From the NCBI GenBank assembly GCA_034003585.1, contig JAVEYH010000060.1, positions 1-21,290 of the forward strand: 21,290 nt of DNA. The letters run 5' to 3'. Made by a program: the position numbers and the translations under genes. A model generated the notes under the pieces. The model worked only from the letters and a program-made list of their open reading frames with translations, did no database searches and was not told the origin of the DNA. The stretch comes from JAPXSY01 sp034003585. Lineage in GTDB: Bacteria > Verrucomicrobiota > Kiritimatiellia > RFP12 > UBA1067. Every line of letters starts with the position of its first letter. The stretch's first letter is position 1. Below, piece after piece: positions 6,793 to 13,290 of the stretch.

Positions 6793-8937
6793 TCAGGGAA
6801 AGAGCTGCGGCAGCAGGGTGAGCAGCGCGTCGTCCACGGCAAAGAAGGCGAACCCCGCGACGCGGCGTTCGCGGCAGGCGCGGATCTGCAGGCTTGCGGC
6901 CGCGGCATCGAGCTGGGACTCGTCGGCGCCGGTGCCGATGCCGGGAACGAGCGAGGCGGAGGGGTGGGGAAGCGCCTCCACGCAGGTTGCCAGCATGGCG
7001 CCGAAGGCCGTCGCGTCCTCGCTGTAGATCATGGGGCAGACGAAATCGAGCAGTCCTTCGCGCACCCACTCCGGCCAATCCTGGCCGCGCAGCAGCGCGC
7101 CTTCCGGCGTGGGGAACACCGCGGCGGAGAGGCGGACGGCGGGATTGACGGCGCGCACGGCCGCGCGCGCCTCGCGCACGAATCCGGTCATCAGCCCGAA
7201 GCGGAAGCGCCGGAACGCGGCATGGCGCGCACCTCCCGGCAGCACCTCGGCGGGCCAGGCGTCGACACGGCGGCCGAGCTGTTTCTCAAAGGCGGCGCGG
7301 GTGGCGGGCGCGTAACAGCCGGTCTCTTCGGGGAAGCGGACATAGTCGAGGTGGATGCCGGCCACGCCGCGCCGCGCGAGATCGCAAAAGCCGTCGATCA
7401 GCAGCGCGCGGTTTTCGGGGATCGCGGGGCAGAGCCAGGGCAGGGAGTTTCCCGCGGCGTCGCGCATCAGGCGGTCTTCGCGGGTGAGGGTTTCGCGCTG
7501 GGCCGGGGCGCAGCCTTCGAGGGCCCAGCAGGTGGCCCAGGCGTGCATCGCGACGTTGTGTTTCCGGCCCGCTTCCAGTGCGTCGGCGAGCGGGTCGCTG
7601 CGGTGGGCGCGGGGGCGGTCGGATTCGGCGCGTTTGCCGTCCGAGCGGTAGTGGGCGGTGCCGGCGCTCTGCCAATGGGCGAAGACCGTGTTGACGCCGC
7701 AAGCCGCGAGCGGGGCGAGGAGGCCGTCCCAGCCGCGCGGATGACGGGCGTAGCCGCTGGTTTCCCAGGCGGCGCGGATTTCGTTGGCGGGTGCCGGGGG
7801 CAGGGCAGGGGCCGCGGGCTGCGGCGGCGCCGGCGGCAGGGGGAGTTCCGGACAGAGCGATCCGACGAGCGCGCGCGTCAGGGTTACGGCGGCGGGATAG
7901 GCGAGCGGCGGGACATGGGCAAACCAGGCGCAGCGGCCGGTGAGCGCGCAGGCGGGGGTATCGGTGACGCGGCCGGTGGCGTCGGCCCAGAACGCCACAG
8001 TGCGGCCGCGGTGTTCGCCGGAGGGGTAGGGCGGGAGCAGGCTGTTGGTGAAATGGGGGATGCGGGCCGCGAGGCCTGCGAGCGGTTCGGGTACGGTCGC
8101 GAAAGCGGACCACTCCTGTCCGGCCTCCGCGCCCTGCCAGGCGCCGGGGCGCACGCCCGTGAGGGCGCCGAGCGGCTGGGAGGCGTTGTAGAAGAGAATG
8201 AGTTTGCCGCCGCGGTTGACAAAGCGCGCGAGGCGGTTGAGCTGGCGTTCGGGCAGGGTCGGGGCGTAAGGCAGGAACAGCAGACGGTAGGTGTCGAGGT
8301 CTTCCAGCGCGTCGCCGGTGACGGCGAAGGGGATGCCGGCTTTCGCGAGCAGACGGCCGCAGCGGTCGGTCATTGCGGAGGCGAAAGCGGTTTCGCCGGG
8401 CGCGGTGCAGTCCGTGGCGCGGATGAGGGCCACGTTGTCGGAGCGGGCGGCGAGGCCGAAGAGGGTCAGCGAGGCCGAGCCGGGGGCGCGTTTCCAGGCC
8501 GAGAGGCGCAGGCTGCGGATCTGGTGCCAGGCGCCGGGCCGGCCTTCGGGCTGGAAAAGGCCTTGGGGGAGGTCGAACCGCTGACGCGCGGCAGTGACGT
8601 GCAGGGGGGTGGGGAAGGCGAACCAGCCGTCCCCGGAGCGCAGGTGGAGCGAGATGCCGCGGAGACATTCCGCGGAGGCGCAGGCGAGCTCGATTTCGAG
8701 GGCGGTGACGTCGCGGCCGAGCCGTTTCGGCAGCGGGATATCCCAGTAGACCCGTTCGGAGGCGTCGGTGAAGAGGACCGGGAGCAGGATGCGGCCGCCG
8801 GGGCATTGGGCGGGCGCGGTCTGTTCGCCGGGCGTGATCCGGTCCGGCGCCGGGAAGGGGGGGAGCAGGGGGCGGGATTGGGCCGCGAGGCTCAGGGCGA
8901 GGAGGGCGGAGGCGGCGCGGAAGGCGTGCCGGGACAT
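6793..8937 (-). CDS. exported glycosyl-hydrolase-like family 10 (GHL10) protein with N-terminal sandwich and amidotransferase-like domains
   Basis: A 714-residue exported protein. Residues 1-21 are a signal peptide (HAFRAASALLALSLAAQS). About 50-165 is a beta-sandwich-like segment. About 170-360 resembles a class I amidotransferase-like (ThuA/trimerisation-like) fold, with DTYRLLFLPYAPTLP at 215-229 and FVNRGGKLILFYNA at 239-252. A Pro/Ala linker at 365-385 leads to a TIM-barrel of the GHL10 type (PF02638; YngK-like), with GVNTVFAHWQ at 414-423, IHLDYVRFPEE at 528-538 and DFVCPMIYS at 631-639. GHL10 relatives include the C-terminal hydrolase domain of PgaB, which acts on exopolysaccharide. 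The start was chosen four bases after the preceding stop, with GGGAG upstream. It is last in a leftward five-gene operon, so it may cleave or trim the polymer made by the divergent genes. Substrate unproven. Confidence 0.75.
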   Translation of the reverse strand: MSRHAFRAASALLALSLAAQSRPLLPPFPAPDRITPGEQTAPAQCPGGRILLPVLFTDASERVYWDIPLPKRLGRDVTALEIELACASAECLRGISLHLRSGDGWFAFPTPLHVTAARQRFDLPQGLFQPEGRPGAWHQIRSLRLSAWKRAPGSASLTLFGLAARSDNVALIRATDCTAPGETAFASAMTDRCGRLLAKAGIPFAVTGDALEDLDTYRLLFLPYAPTLPERQLNRLARFVNRGGKLILFYNASQPLGALTGVRPGAWQGAEAGQEWSAFATVPEPLAGLAARIPHFTNSLLPPYPSGEHRGRTVAFWADATGRVTDTPACALTGRCAWFAHVPPLAYPAAVTLTRALVGSLCPELPLPPAPPQPAAPALPPAPANEIRAAWETSGYARHPRGWDGLLAPLAACGVNTVFAHWQSAGTAHYRSDGKRAESDRPRAHRSDPLADALEAGRKHNVAMHAWATCWALEGCAPAQRETLTREDRLMRDAAGNSLPWLCPAIPENRALLIDGFCDLARRGVAGIHLDYVRFPEETGCYAPATRAAFEKQLGRRVDAWPAEVLPGGARHAAFRRFRFGLMTGFVREARAAVRAVNPAVRLSAAVFPTPEGALLRGQDWPEWVREGLLDFVCPMIYSEDATAFGAMLATCVEALPHPSASLVPGIGTGADESQLDAAAASLQIRACRERRVAGFAFFAVDDALLTLLPQLFP

Positions 8938-8941
8938 GCGC

Positions 8942-9334
8942 TCACTCCCACTCGTAGGTGGTTTCGTTTTTGGAGGAGGCAATCGCCGCTTCGAACTCTT
9001 TCTTGGGGTTGAACTGGCGGAAGGCCGAGACCGAATTGTCCACGGGTTTCAGTTGCGACGGGTAGAACGGCGAAGGCTGGGGCGTGGGGGTGGCGGCCGT
9101 GCCGCCAAGGGGGAGCTGGTCGACCGGCACCTGCTGAAAGGGATCGGCGAGCCGGATCGGCTGTTCTTCGCGTTTCGGGGAGGGTTGCGGCGCGGCTTCG
9201 CTCTTTGTCCCGTTGGCGATACGGCGGCGTTTGTGGAAGATGCTTTTGTAAAACGCGACGATCAGGAAAAAGATCCCGAGTGCCGTGGCGATGATCGTAA
9301 CTTGCGAGAGGGGGATGTTGGCTATCCGATTCAT
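8942..9334 (-). CDS. small single-pass membrane protein of unknown function
   Basis: A 130-residue protein. One transmembrane segment at about residues 10-29 (SQVTIIATALGIFFLIVAFY) is followed by a basic cluster (HKRRR), so the C-terminal 95 residues are probably cytoplasmic. That tail is Pro/Gln-rich and looks disordered, with a more ordered end (SAFRQFNPKKEFEAAIASS). No family is recognised. It lies 14 bases after the ExeA-like ATPase gene and four bases before the GHL10-like gene, so it is co-expressed with both. A plausible job is to recruit the cytoplasmic ATPases to the membrane, but this is inferred only from topology and neighbours. The ribosome binding site is weak. Confidence 0.65.
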   Translation of the reverse strand: MNRIANIPLSQVTIIATALGIFFLIVAFYKSIFHKRRRIANGTKSEAAPQPSPKREEQPIRLADPFQQVPVDQLPLGGTAATPTPQPSPFYPSQLKPVDNSVSAFRQFNPKKEFEAAIASSKNETTYEWE

Positions 9335-9348
9335 AGGACGTTCCGGAG

Positions 9349-10224
9349 TCAGGTTTCAGTGGTGGCGTCCAGGGGCGTGCCGTCCGGTTTCGCGTTCAGG
9401 AACGCGTCGAGCCCGGTGTCGCGTGCGGCCTGCGCGATGATCTCTTTAGTGATGTGGGGCGACTGGGCGGCGAACCCGAGCATGAGCGCGGTGTCGCAGA
9501 GGTTGTTGATGCTGCGCGGGATGCCCTTGGCGTAGTAATAGACCGCGTCGAGGGCCTCTTTGGCGAAGGACCAGATGTCGCCGCCCACGGCGCGCATGTG
9601 GTGCTGGATGTATTCGGTGGTCTGCGCCTCGGTGAGCGGGGTGAGGCGCCAGTCGAGCTGGATCCGGCGGCGCAGCGACTCATGGTGGGTCAGGCTGGCG
9701 CGCAGGTCATCCGTCCCGGCGAGGATGATGGTGAAGAGCGGCGACTCGTTATGGGAGCCGGCGGGCGGGATGCGCAGGTTGCAGAGGTAGTGGGCGAGGT
9801 AGAACCCGTCGCCCGCGGCGAGGTGGTGCGCCTCGTCGATCAGCAGGAGCGAGCGGCTGAGGTTGCGGGTGTTGCCCTGACAGTAGGCCTGCAACGACAT
9901 CAGCGCCTCGGGCAGGGTGGGGGCGTTGTCGGGCAGGTTGAGGCAGCGCAGGATGTGGCGGACCATGGGGAGGCTGCCGTTGGGGATCGCGTCGATCTTG
10001 ATCACCGGCAGTTTCGCGCGGGCCGCGCGGCGGTGCAGGTATTCGAGGGTCATGGTTTTCCCCACCCCGTAGGCGCCGGTGAGCATGCCCGCGATCCGCT
10101 CCTGGTCGATGAGGTAGTAGAGCCGCGCGATCCCCTCCTGATGCTGTTCGGTCATGTAGATCAGCTTATCGCTGACGACATTCAGGAACGGGGATTCGCG
10201 GAGGTTCCAGTAGGACGTGTACAT
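9349..10224 (-). CDS. ExeA/GspA-like AAA ATPase
   Basis: A 291-residue cytoplasmic AAA+ protein. It begins MYTSYWNLRESPF, the usual opening of ExeA/GspA-type ATPases and of the secretion ATPase found in many exopolysaccharide/PEP-CTERM loci. Visible parts are Walker A GAYGVGKT (50-57), Walker B LLLIDEAHH (126-134), a sensor-like IILAGTDDL (166-174), an arginine-rich LRRRI (184-188) and a sensor-2-like GIPRSINNLCD (234-244). All nucleotide-handling motifs are intact. Family members work with membrane partners to assemble or open export machinery. This one lacks the C-terminal membrane and peptidoglycan-binding part of ExeA, and the small membrane protein encoded next to it could fill that role. 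It sits 17 bases after the KaiC-like gene and 14 bases before the membrane-protein gene. Confidence 0.85.
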   Translation of the reverse strand: MYTSYWNLRESPFLNVVSDKLIYMTEQHQEGIARLYYLIDQERIAGMLTGAYGVGKTMTLEYLHRRAARAKLPVIKIDAIPNGSLPMVRHILRCLNLPDNAPTLPEALMSLQAYCQGNTRNLSRSLLLIDEAHHLAAGDGFYLAHYLCNLRIPPAGSHNESPLFTIILAGTDDLRASLTHHESLRRRIQLDWRLTPLTEAQTTEYIQHHMRAVGGDIWSFAKEALDAVYYYAKGIPRSINNLCDTALMLGFAAQSPHITKEIIAQAARDTGLDAFLNAKPDGTPLDATTET

Positions 10225-10241
10225 AAGGTTGTTCCGTTCCC

Positions 10242-11090
10242 TCAGTCAGGGAATTTGATGACCGACGAGAAACTGATGGGCCGGCGCGTGCCGGGTTTGG
10301 GCGCGGGCGGGGCTGCGGAGGGCAGAGGGGCCGCGGGTTGCGGCTGCGGAGAGGCTGCGGCAAGCGGCGGGGCCGGCTTCGCCTGGGCGAGGGTTTCGGC
10401 CTCCTGTTCGGAAACGATCCCCTTGTTCGGGAAGATCACGAACGGGAAAGGTTTGGAGAGATTGCGGATCTCGCCCAGGTATTTGGTGACGCGCAGGACG
10501 CGGTCCCGGCCGTCGGTGTGGTCGACGTTGATGACCACGGGGCAGAGGTCCTCCAGCCGGCTTTTCAGGGTGAACGCGGGATTGGAGACCGGTTTGGGCA
10601 GGGTGAGCAGCGAGGTGACGCCGAGCCGCTCCAGCGCGTGGATGAACGAGTAGACATGTTCGGCGATGCGCGAGACGGGCTGGATCGCGACCCAGGGCAG
10701 GACCGTGTCGAACGCCAGCCGGCGGATCGACTGCGACTCGATCGTCTCCTGCAGTTCCATGAAGGACTGGGGCGGCAGCATGACGTTGGCGCTGGCGGTA
10801 CTTTCCGGGATGAAGGTGGCGTATTCGAGGATGGTGAGCTGGCCGGACTCGACCGCCTGGGCGAAGGGCAGGCCGACGCTTTCGGCGATAATGACCGTGT
10901 CATGCGCGCGGTAGGGGGAGAGCAGCAGCGCCTTGTCGCCGTCCTGCAGCGCCTGACTCAAAAAGTGGTAGGCGAGAATCGATTTGCCGCTGCCGTTGCG
11001 GCCGGAACACAACGATTGCCGTCCCCGGTATATGCCGCCGAAACAGGCGTCAAAAAAGGCGATGCCCAGTTTTGTTTTGTCGACAATCAC
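10242..11090 (-). CDS. KaiC/RecA-like ATPase with Pro/Ala-rich tail
   Basis: About 282 residues. A single RecA-fold domain carries Walker A SGRNGSGKS (29-37), a Walker B-like RRLAFDTV (123-130, Asp128) and a KaiC-like end (RVTKYLGEIRN ... PFPFVIFPNKGIV). Residues 237-270 are a Pro/Ala/Gln-rich linker before a short conserved-looking tail ending SSVIKFPD. The glutamate pair that KaiC uses for hydrolysis, normally just after the strand following Walker A, appears to be replaced (LLLSPYRAHD, 56-65), so catalysis may be weak or regulatory. The frame stays open further upstream, but that part lies inside the response regulator gene. I therefore take GTG 11090, with AAGGA nine bases upstream; an ATT just before it is an alternative. 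It is 29 bases after the regulator gene. A role in signalling or control of polymer export is inferred from context. Confidence 0.75.
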   Translation of the reverse strand: MIVDKTKLGIAFFDACFGGIYRGRQSLCSGRNGSGKSILAYHFLSQALQDGDKALLLSPYRAHDTVIIAESVGLPFAQAVESGQLTILEYATFIPESTASANVMLPPQSFMELQETIESQSIRRLAFDTVLPWVAIQPVSRIAEHVYSFIHALERLGVTSLLTLPKPVSNPAFTLKSRLEDLCPVVINVDHTDGRDRVLRVTKYLGEIRNLSKPFPFVIFPNKGIVSEQEAETLAQAKPAPPLAAASPQPQPAAPLPSAAPPAPKPGTRRPISFSSVIKFPD

Positions 11091-11119
11091 AATGTCCGGT
11101 CCTTGTCCGCGAGAAGGGC

Positions 11120-11482
11120 TCAGGTCTCGAAAACGGTTTGCAGGATGTTCTTGATGAAGGTGAGTTCGAACGGTTTGCTGAGGAAGGCCATCACGCCGTT
11201 CGCCTTGGCGCACTCCAACAGTTCGGCGGAAGGCGCCCCCGAGATCAGCACCACCGGCCGTCCCGCCGCCTGCTCGCACAACTGCCGGATCCACTCGTGG
11301 GGTTCCGGCGCGTCAGGCAGGCGGATGTCCGCGATAATCAGGTTGACGGCCTCGGAGTCGAGTTTGGCCCGTGCGCCGGCGGCCGTATCCGCCGTGACGG
11401 CGTGATGCCCCAGACGCTCGATGAGTTTGGCCAGATACGTGCCGATCGCGACCTCATCGTCAATGATCAGTACAGCGCCCAT
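11120..11482 (-). CDS. single-domain response regulator (REC)
   Basis: A 120-residue stand-alone receiver domain with no output domain. It has the acidic pair Asp8-Asp9 (LIIDDE), the phosphoacceptor Asp52 (NLIIADIRLPD), the switch residue Ser81 (VVLISGAPS) and the conserved Lys103 (FLSKPFE), so it should be phosphorylatable. The start ATG at 11482 has AAAGGA eight bases upstream; longer in-frame extensions run into the promoter region and are rejected. It heads the leftward operon and would act by protein contact, most likely on the ATPases encoded directly after it. No sensor kinase gene lies in the window. The gene is preceded by a good sigma70-type promoter at 11564-11592. Confidence 0.88.
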   Translation of the reverse strand: MGAVLIIDDEVAIGTYLAKLIERLGHHAVTADTAAGARAKLDSEAVNLIIADIRLPDAPEPHEWIRQLCEQAAGRPVVLISGAPSAELLECAKANGVMAFLSKPFELTFIKNILQTVFET

Positions 11483-11563
11483 GATCCAAATCCTTTTTAT
11501 GTGCCGGAACCGCTGGATGATCACCGGCCCGAACCACAGTAAAACCGCTTGTTTATGTCCGGT

Positions 11564-11592
11564 AGTATGGTGAATTTCAGGATTGCAGTCAA
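11564..11592 (-). promoter_or_regulatory. sigma70-type promoter of the leftward regulator/ATPase operon
   Basis: On the minus strand TTGACT (11587-11592, five of six consensus bases) and CATACT (11564-11569, four of six) are separated by exactly 17 bases. The pair lies about 80 bases upstream of the response regulator start, with an AT-leaning stretch between. Its -35 box overlaps that of the opposite promoter candidate. Confidence 0.55.
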
Positions 11593-11611
11593 AGGTAAAA
11601 ACCGATAATCT
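11583..11611 (+). promoter_or_regulatory. candidate promoter of the rightward exopolysaccharide operon
   Basis: TTGCAG (11583-11588) and TAATCT (11606-11611) are 17 bases apart; an overlapping GATAAT (11604-11609) gives a 15-base spacer. The match is weaker than that of the opposite promoter. The two -35 boxes share 11587-11588, so one polymerase or regulator bound here would be expected to affect both directions. Confidence 0.35.
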
Positions 11612-11808
11612 GACGGTACGAATGAACCCTGTCGGATCGAACCCGCAAGGGAAAAGGGTGAAGCGGGGAGGGGTGTGGCCCGGTCCGGGATTCCGGAAGG
11701 GTTCCGCCTCTGCCTGTCTGATCCTTGGCGCGGCCGGTTTGTCCGGAAGGGACGACGCGTCGGAATCGGATGCGCAACCGGTGCGCCGGGACACTCCGGC
11801 GAGCATGC

Positions 11809-13290
11809 ATGCAGACCTATTTCTCACAGGCGGAAAACGGGGATCGCTCGGTGGTTCGGGGGCGGCGGTGCCGGTGTCATGAGTGCGCGGTCTCAGTCCA
11901 TGTGATCGCGACACCCGCACCCACCGTCTGCCCGTACTGCCAGAAACTGCTGACCCATGAGTCCACGGCGCTGCGCGTCGCGGAAGAGGCCCCCGTGCCG
12001 ACGGCGGAGGAGGTCCGCACGCGGTTGGGCAAGCTCTACTCCCGTCCGCCGAAAGTGCTGGTGCTGCTGATCGGCTTCACCGCGATGTTCATGCTGGGGT
12101 GGGCGGTCTTCCTTCAATTGCGCAGCGCCGAGAACTACTGGTACCAGCCGATGGTGAGCATCTATTCGCTGCTGGCCGGGCTGTTCGTGGTGTCGCGTTT
12201 CCTCATCGCCGCCTTTTACGTGTCGCCCAAGGATGTGGGGTATGAGCCCTCGGTGACGGTGCTGGTGCCCTGCATGAATGAGGGGGCGGTCATCCGGCAG
12301 ACGATCGAGCGCATCTTCTCCGCCGGATATCCGCTCGACAAGCTGGAGGTCGTCTGCGTCAACGACGGCTCCACGGACAACACGCTGACCGAAATGCTGG
12401 CGGCCCAGACCCGTCACCCCCGGCTGGTGGTCGTGGATTTCGAGCGCAACCGGGGGTTGTGCCACGCGTGGGGGGTCTCGACGCTGATCGCCCGCGGCGA
12501 GTTCATGGTTTGCGTGGATTCCGACACCTTCATTTTCCCGGGGTCGCTGCAGAAACTGGTGCAGGGGTTCGTGGATCCCACGGTGGGCGGGATTTCGGGC
12601 CATTGCGATGTGGAGAACGCGAACGCCACCCTGCTGACCCGGATGCAGGACGTCCGGTACTACTTTTCCTACAAGATCATGAAAGCCGCGGAAAGCGTCT
12701 TCGGCACGGTAAGCTGTCTGCCGGGGTGTTTTTCGGCGTACCGCCGGGTCTGCGTGCTCGACGTCCTGGGCGCGTGGCTCAATGCCACGGTGCTGGGCGA
12801 GCACGGCAATTTCGCGGATGACCGGTCGCTGACCAATCAGATCCTGAAAAATTACAAGATCCTGTACGACGACGAGGCGCTGGCAACGACGATCGCGCCC
12901 GAGTCTTGGCGCCAGTACACGCGGCAGCAGGCGCGCTGGATGCGCTCCTACCTGCGCGAAATCGTCAAGACCGGCCGGTTCATGTGGCGGAAGCACCCGA
13001 TCCCGTCCCTCTCCTGGTACGCGATGATGTGGATGCCGATCTTCGAACCCGTCGTCATGATCCAGGCGCTGGTGATCGCCCCGCTGCTTGCGGGACAGGT
13101 CACGGCCTCTTACACGGTGGGCGTGGTGGCGATCACGGCGGTGTGGTCGCTGCATTTCTGGGCCTCCACCGGGCGCCGCTGGTGGTGGGCCGGCCTCGTG
13201 TTCACGGCGACGTACATCGCCTTTTACAGTTGGCAGATCTACTGGGCGCTCTTGACGTTGCGCGGCAAAAAGTGGGGGACTCGCGGATGA
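11809..13290 (+). CDS. processive family 2 glycosyltransferase (hyaluronan synthase/NodC/PgaC-like) with N-terminal zinc ribbon
   Basis: About 493 residues, membrane-bound. Cys21-x-Cys23-x2-Cys26 and Cys41-x2-Cys44 form a zinc-ribbon-like N-terminus. Two transmembrane segments follow (about 82-104 and 116-137), then a GT-A domain with VNDGSTD (184-190), DSD (237-239), LPGCFSAYRR (304-313), ADDRSLTN (336-343) and QQARWMRS (373-380). These are the D, DxD, D and QxxRW motifs of processive beta-glycan synthases. The C-terminus has several membrane segments (about 400-485). Such enzymes polymerise a sugar nucleotide and thread the chain through the inner membrane. The start is uncertain: 11809 precedes the zinc ribbon but has only a weak ribosome binding site, and the frame is open from 11725. 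Its TGA overlaps the next ATG (ATGA). The polymer is not known. Confidence 0.85.
   Translation: MQTYFSQAENGDRSVVRGRRCRCHECAVSVHVIATPAPTVCPYCQKLLTHESTALRVAEEAPVPTAEEVRTRLGKLYSRPPKVLVLLIGFTAMFMLGWAVFLQLRSAENYWYQPMVSIYSLLAGLFVVSRFLIAAFYVSPKDVGYEPSVTVLVPCMNEGAVIRQTIERIFSAGYPLDKLEVVCVNDGSTDNTLTEMLAAQTRHPRLVVVDFERNRGLCHAWGVSTLIARGEFMVCVDSDTFIFPGSLQKLVQGFVDPTVGGISGHCDVENANATLLTRMQDVRYYFSYKIMKAAESVFGTVSCLPGCFSAYRRVCVLDVLGAWLNATVLGEHGNFADDRSLTNQILKNYKILYDDEALATTIAPESWRQYTRQQARWMRSYLREIVKTGRFMWRKHPIPSLSWYAMMWMPIFEPVVMIQALVIAPLLAGQVTASYTVGVVAITAVWSLHFWASTGRRWWWAGLVFTATYIAFYSWQIYWALLTLRGKKWGTRG

Larger units (their letters stand above)
11483..11808. other. divergent intergenic control region between the two operons
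   Basis: These 326 bases hold no gene that I can support. The left two-thirds contain the back-to-back promoter candidates at 11564-11611. The rest (about 11612-11808) would be an untranslated leader of nearly 200 bases for the glycosyltransferase mRNA if the right-hand promoter is real. The frame of the glycosyltransferase is open back to 11725, so an earlier start would shorten that leader. I see no clear riboswitch or operator palindrome. Confidence 0.6.

Noticed and set aside
6709..9012. 767-residue open frame on the + strand opposite the GHL10 gene
   Set aside because: It is a Gly/Arg/Glu/Ala-rich antisense shadow of a GC-rich gene. The minus-strand reading has a signal peptide and clear domain motifs, and this one has none.
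11091..11294. N-terminal extension of the KaiC-like protein to 11294
   Set aside because: It lies in another frame of the response regulator gene, is Gly/Arg-rich without domain content, and a GTG with a ribosome binding site exists at 11090.
9454..11405. Two + strand open frames (9454-10653 and 10338-11405) opposite the ATPase genes
   Set aside because: The minus strand encodes intact Walker motifs and a receiver domain here. The + frames have no recognisable domain.
11483..11920. N-terminal extension of the response regulator to 11920
   Set aside because: It would cross the promoter region and the start of the glycosyltransferase gene. The receiver domain begins exactly at ATG 11482, which has AAAGGA upstream.
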